DNA of 35,857 nt, taken from positions 1 to 35,857 of the forward strand of contig NZ_FMWU01000041.1 in assembly GCF_900103195.1 (NCBI RefSeq), in the 5' to 3' direction. The notes under the pieces were generated by a model, which saw only the letters and a list, made by a program, of their open reading frames with translations, was not told where the DNA came from and did not search any database. Origin of the DNA: Methylobacterium sp. UNC378MF. Its GTDB lineage: Bacteria > Pseudomonadota > Alphaproteobacteria > Rhizobiales > Beijerinckiaceae. Shown here one piece after another: positions 25,918-33,930 of the stretch. Each line of letters starts with the position of its first letter. Within the stretch, counting starts at the first letter, position 1. The translations under genes were made by a program, and so were the position numbers.

Positions 25918-26913
25918 TCAGAAGTGGCTGAAGGCCCCGGCCGTGAACACGCGCTCGGCGCCATCGGGCATGTCGAAGCGCGGCGGCCCGTCGCCCGGGG
26001 TGACGGTGCCGATGGCGGCGACGGCGATCCCGGCCGCCGCGGCCTCGGCGCGGAAGGCCTCCAGCCGCTCCGGCGCGACGGTGCAGAGGATCTCGTAATC
26101 GTCGCCGCCGGTCAGGACCGCCTCGATCAGCGCCGGCTCCGCCGCGCAGGCGCGCCGGGCGGCCTCCGAGAGCGGCACCTCGGACGTCGCCACCCGGGCG
26201 GTGCGGCCCGCGCCCAGCATCTTGGCGAGGTCCCCCGCGAGGCCGTCGGACACGTCCATCGCCGCCGAGGCGTGGCGCCGGACCGCCCGCGCGGCGGCCA
26301 GCCGCGGGCGCGGGTGCAGGTAGCGGTCGGCCAGCGCGGCCTTCAGCGCCGGGTCGAGGCCGGCAGCCCAGGGCGCCGCCGCCTCCAGGCGCAGCCGCAG
26401 GCCGAGGGCGGCGTCGCCGATCGTGCCGGTGACGCAGATCCGGTCGCCGACCCGGGCGGCGTGGCGCCGGACGATGGCGCCGGTCGGCACCTCGCCGATC
26501 AGGGTCACCGAGATCAGCGCCGGCCCGCCGGACCGGACCGTATCGCCGCCGAGGAGCGGGCAGCCGGCCTCCGTGGCCGCCGCGCCGAGTCCCGCCGCGA
26601 AGCCGGCGAGCCAGTCCTCCGTCCAGTCGTCGGGGAGCGCCAGCGTGAGCAGGAAGCCGCGCGGCACCGCGCCCTTGGCGGCGATGTCGGAGAGGTTCAC
26701 GCCGAGGGCCTTCCGGGCGATCGAGGCCGGCGGATCCTCCGCGAAGAAGTGGATGCCCGCCACCACCGCGTCGGCGGTGAGGACGAGGTCATGGCCCGGT
26801 GCGGGCGTCAGCGTGGCGGCGTCGTCCCGGAGCCCGTCGGCGCCCGGCCCGGCGAGGGGCGCGAAGTACCGGGCGATCAGCCCCTCCTCGGAGGCGCGGG
26901 CCGGCCCGGCCAA
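25918..26913 (-). CDS. thiL: Thiamine-monophosphate kinase
   Basis: This 331-residue kinase phosphorylates thiamine monophosphate to thiamine pyrophosphate with ATP, the last step of the cofactor pathway. Family marks include LRDDAATL near residue 30 (metal-binding aspartates), DAVVAGIHF, the NLSDIAAKGAVPRGFLL segment, LLGGDTVR and SDGLAGDLAKML. The TTG at 26913, three bases after the nusB stop, is chosen because the family's N-terminus (GLIARYFAPLAGPGADGLRDDAA) follows within a dozen residues and no better start exists. It is the last gene of the ribH-nusB-thiL run, a common alphaproteobacterial order that joins riboflavin, antitermination and thiamine genes. Confidence 0.95.
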   Translation of the reverse strand: MAGPARASEEGLIARYFAPLAGPGADGLRDDAATLTPAPGHDLVLTADAVVAGIHFFAEDPPASIARKALGVNLSDIAAKGAVPRGFLLTLALPDDWTEDWLAGFAAGLGAAATEAGCPLLGGDTVRSGGPALISVTLIGEVPTGAIVRRHAARVGDRICVTGTIGDAALGLRLRLEAAAPWAAGLDPALKAALADRYLHPRPRLAAARAVRRHASAAMDVSDGLAGDLAKMLGAGRTARVATSEVPLSEAARRACAAEPALIEAVLTGGDDYEILCTVAPERLEAFRAEAAAAGIAVAAIGTVTPGDGPPRFDMPDGAERVFTAGAFSHF

Positions 26914-26916
26914 GGC

Positions 26917-27540
26917 TCAGGCCTTCCCGGTGGACGACTTGTCGCCGGAAGACTTGTCGCCCGAAGACTTGCCGGGGAGAGGCTTGGACGACCCGGGCTT
27001 GCCGGAGGCCTTCGGGGCCCCGACCTCGCCCGGCCGGACCTCCCGCGCGACGCGGTCGAGGACGGCGTTGACGAGGCCCGGCTCGTCGGCCGAGTAGAAG
27101 CTGTGGGCCACGTCGACATATTCCGAGATCGCCGCGGCCGCCGGCACGTCGCGGCGGAACATCAGCTCGTAGGCGCCCGCGCGCAGGATCGCCCGGAGGA
27201 CGATCTCGATGCGCCGCAGCGGCCAGCCCTGGGTGAGCGCTTGGTCGAGCTTCGGATCGATGGCCCGCTGCTCCTCGACCGTGCCGCGCAGCAGGTCGCG
27301 GAAGAAGGCGGTCTCGGCCTGGGGATGGGCGATCCCGTCGACCTCCTGGCCGATCCAGAAGGCCTCGAACTCGGCGAGCGCGTCGAGCACGCCCTTGCCG
27401 GAGATGTCCATCTCGTAGAGCGCCTGCACCACGGCCAGGCGCGCGCCGCTGCGCGGGCTGATCTTGGCGGCCGTGCCGGCGGCCTCGGCGCCGGTCTCCG
27501 GCTGGGTGTCGGTGGTCCCGGTCATTGCGGTATCCGTCAT
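26917..27540 (-). CDS. nusB: Transcription antitermination protein NusB
   Basis: This 207-residue NusB works with NusE (S10) at boxA sequences to allow antitermination in rRNA transcription. The all-helical domain spans about residues 30-172 (SGARLAVVQALYEMDISG near its start; PAAAAISEYVDVAHSF and FVN-type closing helix GLVNAVLDRVAREVR near its end). The ATG overlaps the ribH stop (ATGA, 27537-27540). The last 35 residues form an unusual lysine/serine/glycine tail encoded by 15-bp tandem repeats, which is absent from the usual family length of 140-170 residues. The tail is probably disordered and may be strain-variable. Confidence 0.96.
   Translation of the reverse strand: MTDTAMTGTTDTQPETGAEAAGTAAKISPRSGARLAVVQALYEMDISGKGVLDALAEFEAFWIGQEVDGIAHPQAETAFFRDLLRGTVEEQRAIDPKLDQALTQGWPLRRIEIVLRAILRAGAYELMFRRDVPAAAAISEYVDVAHSFYSADEPGLVNAVLDRVAREVRPGEVGAPKASGKPGSSKPLPGKSSGDKSSGDKSSTGKA
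26933..26977. repeat. Three 15-bp tandem repeats in the nusB 3' end
   Basis: Three units beginning GACGACTTGTCGCCG, GAAGACTTGTCGCCC and GAAGACTTGCCGGGG lie end to end. In frame on the minus strand they encode KSSGD-type units of the C-terminal tail of NusB. Confidence 0.8.
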
Positions 27541-28031
27541 CGCGGGCGGGCGGATTCGGCCGCGCGCTTCAGGGCGAGCACCCCGAGCGCGGCCTCGGCG
27601 GCGCCACCGCCCTTGTTCATCTCGGCGACCCGGGCGCGGGCGAGCGCCTGCGCCTCGGTCTCGACCGTGAGGATGCCGTTGCCGAGCGGCACGCGGCGCT
27701 GCACCGACAGGTCCATGAGCGCCCGGGCGCTCTCGCCGGCGACGATGTCGTAGTGGCCGGTCTCGCCGCGGATGACGCAGCCGAGCGCCACCACGGCGTC
27801 GTAGGATCCCGTGTCGAGCAGGATCGCCACGGCGGCGGGGATCTCCAGGGCCCCCGGCACGGTGACCACGATGGCCTGCGCGGAGGCGGCCGCGATGGCC
27901 GCGCGGGCGCCGGCGAGGAGCTCGTCGGCGATCGCGTCGTAGTAGCGCGCCTCGACAACGAGGATCCGGGCGCCGGCAAGCGCCGGGTCGGTGGGCTTGG
28001 GCGCCGAATCGGCGCGGATATGGGCGACCAT
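27537..28031 (-). CDS. ribH: 6,7-dimethyl-8-ribityllumazine synthase
   Basis: This 164-residue enzyme condenses 5-amino-6-ribitylamino-uracil with 3,4-dihydroxy-2-butanone 4-phosphate, the penultimate riboflavin step. Family motifs are clear: ARYYDAIADELLAGA near the N-terminus, VPGALEIP, the phosphate and catalytic stretch GCVIRGETGHYD with H93, and VPLGNGILTVE. The ATG at 28031 is the start that places the first strand at the usual distance; its ribosome site is weak (GAGAG). The stop overlaps the nusB start, suggesting coupled translation. Riboflavin synthase and ribD are not in the window. Confidence 0.97.
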   Translation of the reverse strand: MVAHIRADSAPKPTDPALAGARILVVEARYYDAIADELLAGARAAIAAASAQAIVVTVPGALEIPAAVAILLDTGSYDAVVALGCVIRGETGHYDIVAGESARALMDLSVQRRVPLGNGILTVETEAQALARARVAEMNKGGGAAEAALGVLALKRAAESARPR

Positions 28032-28221
28032 GGCTCTCGTCCGGCCGGGTTTTCGGGAATGGGCGGGCGGCATGTCGGGCGCCCGCACGGGGAGGACGGT
28101 TAGACCGAAGCGGCCGGCGCCACAAGCGGTGCGGGATCGCGGCGCTCGGGGGAGCCGCCGCGCGGCGCGCCCGGCGCCCGGTCCCGGCACGAGAAGCCGG
28201 CGCGAACGCGGCCTCCGTATC

Positions 28222-28809
28222 CTATCCCACCAGCGGCGGCAGCGGCGGCGCCCCGGGCCCGTCCGGGGGCAAGGCCGTGCGGGCGACGTTCATCGTCATG
28301 GCGAGGAGCGCGTAGTAGCCGTTGATGCCGGTGAGGTCGATCGCCCCCTGCTCGCCGAACCGCGCCACCAGGGCCGCGTAGGTCGCGTCGCTCACCGCGC
28401 GGTTGCGCATCAGCTCGGTCGAGAACGCGTAGGCGAGCGCCTCGTCGGCGCTCATCGTGTCCGGGCGGCGTCCCTCGGCCAGCGCCAGCGCGGTCTCGGG
28501 GGCGACCCCGGCCTTCAGGGCGATCGGGTGATGGATGGCCCATTCGACCGGCTGGCTCCATTCCCGCGCGACCACCAGGATCGCGAACTCGCTGATCCGA
28601 AGCGGCAGGACGCTGCCGTAGCGCAGGTACTGGCCCATCCGGCTCGCGCACAGCATCAGCTCGGGGCTGCGCAGGAGAGGCACGAACGGCCCGAAGACCG
28701 GAACGCCGCGCTCGGCCTGAAACGAAGCCGCGGCCTCGGCCTGCGCCTCCGACAGTCCGTCGGCCGGGATCTCCGGCATGCGCTCCGCGCTGGTCTGCCC
28801 GCTGGCCAT
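28222..28809 (-). CDS. Carboxymuconolactone decarboxylase / AhpD-family protein
   Basis: This 195-residue helical protein has the CMD fold signature: LRISEFAILVVAREWSQPVEWAIHHPIALKAG-type region at about residues 75-110, followed by a second helical half that ends on GINGYYALLAMTMNVA. The position where AhpD peroxidase-like members have a CxxC pair is here EWSQPVEW, so disulfide reductase activity is unlikely and a decarboxylase-like or unknown role is favoured. The ATG at 28809 is chosen for its AGGAGAAAGGAAA ribosome site; an upstream TTG/ATG extension lacks similarity. It stands alone, upstream of ribH on the same strand and divergent from the SDR gene. Confidence 0.88.
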   Translation of the reverse strand: MASGQTSAERMPEIPADGLSEAQAEAAASFQAERGVPVFGPFVPLLRSPELMLCASRMGQYLRYGSVLPLRISEFAILVVAREWSQPVEWAIHHPIALKAGVAPETALALAEGRRPDTMSADEALAYAFSTELMRNRAVSDATYAALVARFGEQGAIDLTGINGYYALLAMTMNVARTALPPDGPGAPPLPPLVG

Positions 28810-28952
28810 GTGTTTCCTTTCTCCTGCCGCCGCCCCGACCCGCGGCGCGCTCTGGATTTCCGGTTCCCGTGCGCCTAGACCATTGAGGCTCACCGGCACG
28901 CACCGCGCCCGATCGGGCTGCGATCCTTGGAACGCCAGCGAGGCTTACGGCT

Positions 28953-29708
28953 TTGGCCCTCCCCGTCAACGAACGCCGGCGCATCATGCTGCTCACGGGC
29001 GCGAGCCGGGGCATCGGTCACGCCACCGTCAAACGCTTCTCGGCCGCGGGCTGGCGGGTGATCACCTGCTCGCGCCACGCCTTCCCGGAGAACTGCCCCT
29101 GGGAGATGGGCCCCGAGGACCATCTCCAGGTCGACCTCTCCGACGCGCAGGACACGGTCCGCGCCGTCGAGGAGGTGCGCGGCCGGCTCGCCGCCGAGGG
29201 CGGGGTGCTGCACGCGCTGGTCAACAATGCCGGCATCTCGCCGAAGGGCCCGGAGGGCCAGCGCCTCGGCGCCCTCGCCACCGAGTTCGACGTCTGGCAG
29301 CGGGTCTTCCAGGTCAATCTCTTCGCCACGATCCTGCTGGCCCGGGGCCTGCGCGAGGAGCTTGCCCAGGCCAAGGGCTCGATCGTCAACGTGACGTCGA
29401 TCGCGGGCTCGCGCGTCCATCCCTTCGCGGGCGCCGCCTACGGCACCTCGAAGGCCGCCCTGGCGGGTCTGACCCGCGAGATGGCCGCCGATTTCGGGCC
29501 GCTCGGGGTGCGGGTGAACGCGATCTCGCCGGGCGAGATCGACACCTCGATCCTGTCCCCGGGTACCGAGAGGCTCGTCGAGCAGATCCCGCAGCGCCGG
29601 CTCGGCACCCCGGACGAGGTCGCCAAGGCGATCTACTTCCTGTGCACCGAGGCCTCCTCCTACGTGAACGGGGCCGAACTCCACATCAACGGCGGTCAGC
29701 ACGTTTGA
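28953..29708 (+). CDS. Short-chain dehydrogenase/reductase (classical SDR)
   Basis: This 251-residue NAD(P)-dependent oxidoreductase has the nucleotide-binding TGASRGIG (15-22), NNAG (91-94), catalytic S149, Y163 and K167 (YGTSK), and the closing ELHINGGQHV typical of FabG-like enzymes. The residue after the second strand is a serine/arginine pair (CSRH), which suggests NADPH preference. The substrate cannot be told. The TTG at 28953 is preferred because it begins the Rossmann fold at the usual distance and has GAGG nearby; an in-frame ATG at 28986 would cut the first strand. It leads a run with overlapping genes behind it. Confidence 0.92.
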   Translation: MALPVNERRRIMLLTGASRGIGHATVKRFSAAGWRVITCSRHAFPENCPWEMGPEDHLQVDLSDAQDTVRAVEEVRGRLAAEGGVLHALVNNAGISPKGPEGQRLGALATEFDVWQRVFQVNLFATILLARGLREELAQAKGSIVNVTSIAGSRVHPFAGAAYGTSKAALAGLTREMAADFGPLGVRVNAISPGEIDTSILSPGTERLVEQIPQRRLGTPDEVAKAIYFLCTEASSYVNGAELHINGGQHV

Positions 29709-29761
29709 CCAGGGTGCGGGCTCCCTCGGACGCGGCGGCCTCGCGTCGGGTGCCGGGCCGG

Positions 29762-30874
29762 ATGCGGCTCGGCCTCGTCTTGAGCCTCGTGCTGTCCGCG
29801 GCCCCCGTTGCGGGCGCGCGGGCGGAACCCGGGATCCGGATCCTCGACCTGCCCTTCAAGGTGCGGGCGCTGCGCGGCTCGCGCAGCGAGGCCGCGGTCT
29901 CGGTGGCGACCTCCGGGCTCCTGCCGATCACCGGCGCCAAAGGGAGCCAGCGGACGGGCGGCCAGCAGGCCGGCGACGAGGAGAGCGCACCGATCGCCGT
30001 GGTCTGGGGCGACGAGGGCGGCGCCGTGCTCGCCCTGGCCGAGGGCAGCGTCACCGTGCGGCCGATCGGCAAGGAGGCCGTCGAGGGGCTGACTGCCGCC
30101 GAGACGCCGCGCGGGGCCCTGCCGGGTTCGCGCCGGGCGCTCGCGGGGCCCTTGAGCGCCTATCTGACCGGACGCAGCCGCGCGCCCGATGGCGGCGCGG
30201 CCGCCGCATTCCTGACGATTCGCGAGCGCCAGCCGATGGCGGTCAGCACCGATCCGAAGCCCGTCCCCGTGGCCACCGCAACGGTGTCGGCAGGGGGCGA
30301 AGCGGTGTTCGCGCCCCTGCGGCCGCGCCTGCTGCGCCTCGGCGGTCGCCCAGCGCTCCTGGCGGCGACGTTGTCCGGCGCGGATGCCGGCGGCCTCGCC
30401 CTGATCGACCGGCCGGCCGGCGACCCCGCCGCGCCCTGGGCCGTCACGGCCCGCACGCCGCCCCAGCCCGGCCCGCCCTTGAAGATCGCCGGCATCGCGG
30501 AATTCTCCGGGGCGGGCGACCTCCAGGCCGCGACGGTCAGCGCCCGGGGCACCGTGCAGCTCTGGACGCTGCGGCCGGACCGGATCGAGCCCGCCGGCGA
30601 GGCCGCGGGCTATGCCGCGGGCGACGGCGATTCAGATCTCGCCGTCACCACCCCGGCCGGCGGCAGCCCCGAACTCGTCCTGCCGGTGGCGGGCCGCCCG
30701 GAGATCGCCTTCGTGACGGCCAAGGGCGGCCTGCATGAACGGGCGCGGCTGCCCGTGCCGGCTCCAGCCGAGACCGGCATCGTCGTCCTCGGCGAGGGCG
30801 CGACGGCGCGGCTGCTCGTCGGCCTCGCCGACGGGCGGGTGGCCGTCGTGGCACCCGACGGGGGCAAGCCGTGA
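29762..30874 (+). CDS. Secreted hypothetical protein, beta-rich (possible propeller)
   Basis: This 370-residue protein starts with a clean Sec-type signal peptide (MRLGLVLSLVLSAAPVAGARA, cleavage likely after ARA). The rest is rich in short beta strands with repeated patterns such as RLGGRPALLAATLSG, IAEFSGAGDLQAATVS and ARLLVGLADGRVAVVA, suggesting a propeller-like fold of the FG-GAP/VCBS sort. I recognise no specific family, and its role in the periplasm is unknown. Upstream in-frame starts exist at GTG 29714 and TTG 29705; the TTG overlaps the SDR stop. The ATG is preferred because it begins exactly at the signal peptide. Its stop overlaps the Nudix start (GTGA). Confidence 0.75.
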   Translation: MRLGLVLSLVLSAAPVAGARAEPGIRILDLPFKVRALRGSRSEAAVSVATSGLLPITGAKGSQRTGGQQAGDEESAPIAVVWGDEGGAVLALAEGSVTVRPIGKEAVEGLTAAETPRGALPGSRRALAGPLSAYLTGRSRAPDGGAAAAFLTIRERQPMAVSTDPKPVPVATATVSAGGEAVFAPLRPRLLRLGGRPALLAATLSGADAGGLALIDRPAGDPAAPWAVTARTPPQPGPPLKIAGIAEFSGAGDLQAATVSARGTVQLWTLRPDRIEPAGEAAGYAAGDGDSDLAVTTPAGGSPELVLPVAGRPEIAFVTAKGGLHERARLPVPAPAETGIVVLGEGATARLLVGLADGRVAVVAPDGGKP

Positions 30875-31347
30875 GTGCGGGCGCGCCGGAGGCCGACAGC
30901 CGCCTGTTCCCGGCCCGGCCCTTCGTGGGCGCGTCGATCGCGGTGATCCGCGGCGACCGGGTCCTGCTGGCGGCGCGGGCCAACGAGCCGATGCGCGGCG
31001 TCTGGACGCTGCCGGGCGGCCTCGTGGAGGCGGGGGAATCCCTGGCCGAGGCGGCCCTGCGCGAGTTGTCCGAGGAGGTCGGCCTGCCCGCGGAGGTGGT
31101 CGGCGTGCTCTCGCCCACCGAGATCATCGTCCGGGACGAGACCGGCCGGGCCCGCCATCACTATGTCGTCCACCCGCACGCCGCCCTGTGGTGCGGCGGC
31201 GAGCCGGTGGCCGGGCCCGAGGCCCTGGGCACCCGGTGGGCGACGCTGCCGGAGGTCGCGACCCTTCAGACCACGCCCGGGCTGGCCGACACCCTGCGCG
31301 AAGCCTTCGCGCGGGTGGCGCTGCATGCCGGGGAGGCGACGGCGTGA
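30871..31347 (+). CDS. Nudix hydrolase
   Basis: This 158-residue protein has a perfect Nudix box at residues 50-72 (G-x5-E-x7-REL-x-EE-x-GL), the Mg2+-binding helix that hydrolyses nucleoside diphosphates linked to another group. The PARPFVGASIAVIRGDRVLLAARAN opening and VWTLPGGLVE stretch resemble ADP-ribose/NADH-type or house-cleaning members. The substrate is not predictable. The GTG start overlaps the preceding stop (GTGA, 30871-30874), and its stop overlaps the next gene in the same way. Confidence 0.94.
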   Translation: MSAGAPEADSRLFPARPFVGASIAVIRGDRVLLAARANEPMRGVWTLPGGLVEAGESLAEAALRELSEEVGLPAEVVGVLSPTEIIVRDETGRARHHYVVHPHAALWCGGEPVAGPEALGTRWATLPEVATLQTTPGLADTLREAFARVALHAGEATA

Positions 31348-31814
31348 GGCGCTCCACGACCCTCCTGTGCCTGCTGGCGGTCCTGGCCGGCCCGGTTTCG
31401 GCGCCGGCCCTGGCGCAGCAGCGCTCCGGCCGGAGCGGCGCGCCCGCCAAGGAAGCCCCGAAGGAGGCACCCAAGGAGGCGCCCAAGGAGGCGACCGCCC
31501 CCGCGGACGTGCCCGCGCCCTACGACCGCGACCTGATGCGCATGTCCGAGATCATCGGGGCGCTGGCCTTCCTGCGGAGCCTCTGCGGCGCGCCGGATGC
31601 GGCCGACTGGCCGGCCCGCATGAAGGCGCTGATCGAGTCCGAGGGCGTGACGCCGGTCCGCCGCGACCGGCTGGCCGGCGCCTACAATCGCGGCTACCGC
31701 GGCTACGCGCTGACCTACCGGGTCTGCACGCCGGCGGCCCACGAGGCGGCCGCCCGGTACGTCGCCGAGGGCGACCGGCTGTCGCATGCCCTGGCCGGGC
31801 GTTTCGGGGGGTGA
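31344..31814 (+). CDS. TIGR02301-type secreted conserved protein
   Basis: This 156-residue protein starts with a signal peptide (MRRSTTLLCLLAVLAGPVSA, then PALAQ). A low-complexity KEAP-repeat linker follows (31449-31496), and then a helical domain with PYDRDLMRMSEIIGALAFLRSLC and YNRGYRGYALTYRVCTPAA, which match the alphaproteobacterial TIGR02301 family of unknown function. The two conserved cysteines may form a disulfide. The GTG at 31344 overlaps the Nudix stop (GTGA). This family often sits beside Nudix hydrolase genes in alphaproteobacteria, as here. Confidence 0.82.
   Translation: MRRSTTLLCLLAVLAGPVSAPALAQQRSGRSGAPAKEAPKEAPKEAPKEATAPADVPAPYDRDLMRMSEIIGALAFLRSLCGAPDAADWPARMKALIESEGVTPVRRDRLAGAYNRGYRGYALTYRVCTPAAHEAAARYVAEGDRLSHALAGRFGG
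31449..31496 (+). repeat. Four 12-bp tandem repeats encoding KEAP units
   Basis: Four end-to-end copies of AAGGAGGCGCCC with one to three changes each encode Lys-Glu-Ala-Pro/Thr units between signal peptide and domain. Confidence 0.85.
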
Positions 31815-31971
31815 TGCAGGCGCAACACACGCACCGACGATGCCGGCGAAACATCGGATTTGAGCGCTCGCGTTAACCGATCCGAAATTCTCGGCTGGCC
31901 GAGCCGCCGGGACCCGCCTATCATCCAGTGTCCGCCGGGCCCCGTGTCCGGCGCAATGGAAGTATCGGGCC

Positions 31972-32226
31972 ATGCAGCACAGCTCTCACACCGCCCCCAT
32001 CGAGGTCGATGTCGAGGAGAAACGCGTCGCGCTGAGTTACGTCTCGGAAGCGTTCGCGGAAGGCTGCCTCGATGGTCTCGACGGTGACTGCATGGCCCAG
32101 GCCGCCCTGTTCGCGGCCTTCCAGGAACTGGTGACCACGTACGGTGAGGAAGCCACCGCCCGCTACGCCGAAGGATTCCCGGAGCGCATCCGCGGGGGCG
32201 CCTTCACCACAACCCTTCAGCATTGA
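31972..32226 (+). CDS. Small conserved-looking hypothetical protein
   Basis: This 84-residue acidic protein has no signal peptide or membrane segment. Helical stretches such as RVALSYVSEAFAEGCLDGLD and CMAQAALFAAFQELVTTYGEEA suggest a small helical fold. I recognise no family. The ATG has GGAAG 11 bases upstream. It has its own 157-base upstream gap, so it is probably transcribed alone. Codon and amino-acid composition look like a genuine gene rather than a shadow. Confidence 0.75.
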   Translation: MQHSSHTAPIEVDVEEKRVALSYVSEAFAEGCLDGLDGDCMAQAALFAAFQELVTTYGEEATARYAEGFPERIRGGAFTTTLQH

Positions 32227-32327
32227 GGACGTGAGCGGCGACGGTTGAGGCGGGAGCGGTCAGCGACTACGTCCCGGGCTCGCGGTTCGGCACGCCGGAC
32301 CGCCCTCTGGCCAAGGAACTTCCCCTC

Positions 32328-33179
32328 ATGCCCGTCGCCCTGTTGCCGGATCGCGCCCTGGTCACCGTCATCGGACCGGACGCCACGACGCTGCTCCAGG
32401 GCGTCCTGACCTGCAATGTCGAGACGCTCCAGCCCGGTGAGGCGCGCCTCGGCGCCCTGCTGACGCCGCAGGGCAAGATCCTGTTCGACTTCCTAGTCTC
32501 GCGGATCCCGGACGGCTTCCGGCTGGACGTGCTGGCCGACAGGGCGACGGACCTTGCCAAGCGCCTGACGCTCTACCGCCTGCGTGCGCAGGCGACGATT
32601 GCCGTCGATCCGACCGTCGCGGTCGCGGCCGCCTGGGCCGGGGCGACGCCGCCCGCCGCCGAGGCTCTGGCCGATTCCCGCGCGGCCGATCTCGGCGCCC
32701 GGCTCTACGCCGCCGCGGGTGCCTTCTCGGCCGACGCCGGGGAGGCCGATTACCACGCGCACCGGATTGCCCTCGGCGTGCCGGAGGGCGGACGCGACTA
32801 TGCCTTCGGCGACGCCTTTCCCCACGAGGCCCTGATGGATCAGCTCGGCGGCGTCGACTTCCGCAAGGGCTGCTATGTCGGCCAGGAAGTGGTCTCACGG
32901 ATGCAGCACCGGGGCACGGCCCGGACCCGCATCCTCGCCGCGACCTACCCCGACACCGCGCCCGCACCCGGGACCGGGATCACGGCCGGCGGCAAGGTGC
33001 TCGGCACCACGGGCAGCGCCGCGGGAAACCGCGGCCTCGCCATGGTCCGCCTCGATCGCCTGGGCGACGCGCTGGCTTCAGGCGAGACCCCGCTTGCGGG
33101 CGACCACCCCGTGACGCTGGAGCGCCCCGCCTGCGCGACCTTCCCGATGCCGGACGTGGCGACGAGCGCGGCCGGGTAA
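32328..33179 (+). CDS. ygfZ: YgfZ/GcvT-like folate-binding Fe-S maintenance protein
   Basis: This 283-residue protein helps assemble or repair certain iron-sulfur clusters in a tetrahydrofolate-dependent way. It shows the family signature KGCYVGQE with C182 as the conserved cysteine, an early LLQGVLTCNVETL and TPQGKILFDFLV stretch, and ALMDQLGGVDF before the signature. Length is in the usual range. The ATG has AAGGAA nine bases upstream. It is an independent gene between two short intergenic gaps. Confidence 0.95.
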   Translation: MPVALLPDRALVTVIGPDATTLLQGVLTCNVETLQPGEARLGALLTPQGKILFDFLVSRIPDGFRLDVLADRATDLAKRLTLYRLRAQATIAVDPTVAVAAAWAGATPPAAEALADSRAADLGARLYAAAGAFSADAGEADYHAHRIALGVPEGGRDYAFGDAFPHEALMDQLGGVDFRKGCYVGQEVVSRMQHRGTARTRILAATYPDTAPAPGTGITAGGKVLGTTGSAAGNRGLAMVRLDRLGDALASGETPLAGDHPVTLERPACATFPMPDVATSAAG

Positions 33180-33315
33180 GACCGCAGGGCAGGGCGGCGG
33201 ATTGGCGTGCGGGGCCGCGGCGCGTCCCGGGCCGTCGAAGCGACCGCGGAAGCTAGTCCGCTTGGTCGTCGTTCCGGCGGTGGCGTTCCGCTCCTGTTCT
33301 CGTTAACGTGGCCGC

Positions 33316-33930
33316 ATGTCCGAGACCGGCCTGATCGAACATCCAGACGGCTGCCCGCGCTGCTGGTGGGCCGGCCTCGACCCGCTCTATGTCGCCTATC
33401 ACGATACCGAATGGGGCGTGCCCGAGCGTGACGGCCGGGCCCTGTACGAGAAGCTGATCCTCGACGGTTTCCAGGCCGGCCTGTCGTGGATCACCATCCT
33501 GCGCCGCCGCGAGGGCTTTCGCGACGCCTTCGCGGATTTCGATCCGGAGCGGATCGCCCGCTTCACGGAGGACGATGTGGCGCGTCTGATGGCCGACGCC
33601 CGCATCATCCGCAACCGCGCCAAGATCCAGGGCACGATCGCGGGCGCCCGGGCCTGGCTGCGGATCGAGGAGCGGGGCCCCGGCTTCGCCCACTTCCTCT
33701 GGGATTTCGTCGATGGCCGCCCGATCCAGGGCACCGCCCGGACCCGCGCGGAGATCGCCACCGAGACGCCGGTCTCCCGGGCGATCGGCAAGGCTCTCAA
33801 GGCGGAAGGGTTCTCCTTCTGCGGGCCGACCATCGTGCACGCCTTCATGCAGGCCGTGGGCATGGTCAACGATCATCTCGTCGGCTGTCACCGGCACGGG
33901 CCCTGCGCCGAACGGGGGCGGCCCCGGTGA
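33316..33930 (+). CDS. tag: DNA-3-methyladenine glycosylase I
   Basis: This 204-residue base-excision enzyme removes 3-methyladenine from alkylated DNA. The zinc site matches E. coli Tag: C16 and H29 (13 residues apart) and a C-terminal NDHLVGC whose His and Cys are four apart. The YHDTEWGVPERDGRALYEKL and GFQAGLSWITIL segments are characteristic. At the place of E. coli Glu38 in LEGQQAGLSW this protein has aspartate (D50 in LDGFQAGLSW), a conservative change in the base pocket. The stop overlaps the next gene (GTGA). Confidence 0.96.
   Translation: MSETGLIEHPDGCPRCWWAGLDPLYVAYHDTEWGVPERDGRALYEKLILDGFQAGLSWITILRRREGFRDAFADFDPERIARFTEDDVARLMADARIIRNRAKIQGTIAGARAWLRIEERGPGFAHFLWDFVDGRPIQGTARTRAEIATETPVSRAIGKALKAEGFSFCGPTIVHAFMQAVGMVNDHLVGCHRHGPCAERGRPR

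Noticed and set aside
28778..29704. Long frame running through the SDR gene into the secreted protein
   Set aside because: The part before about 29705 reads SDR coding DNA out of frame; the signal peptide at 29762 marks the real start.
31890..31903. CTCGGC/GCCGAG palindrome as a terminator
   Set aside because: The loop would have only two bases and no T tract follows.
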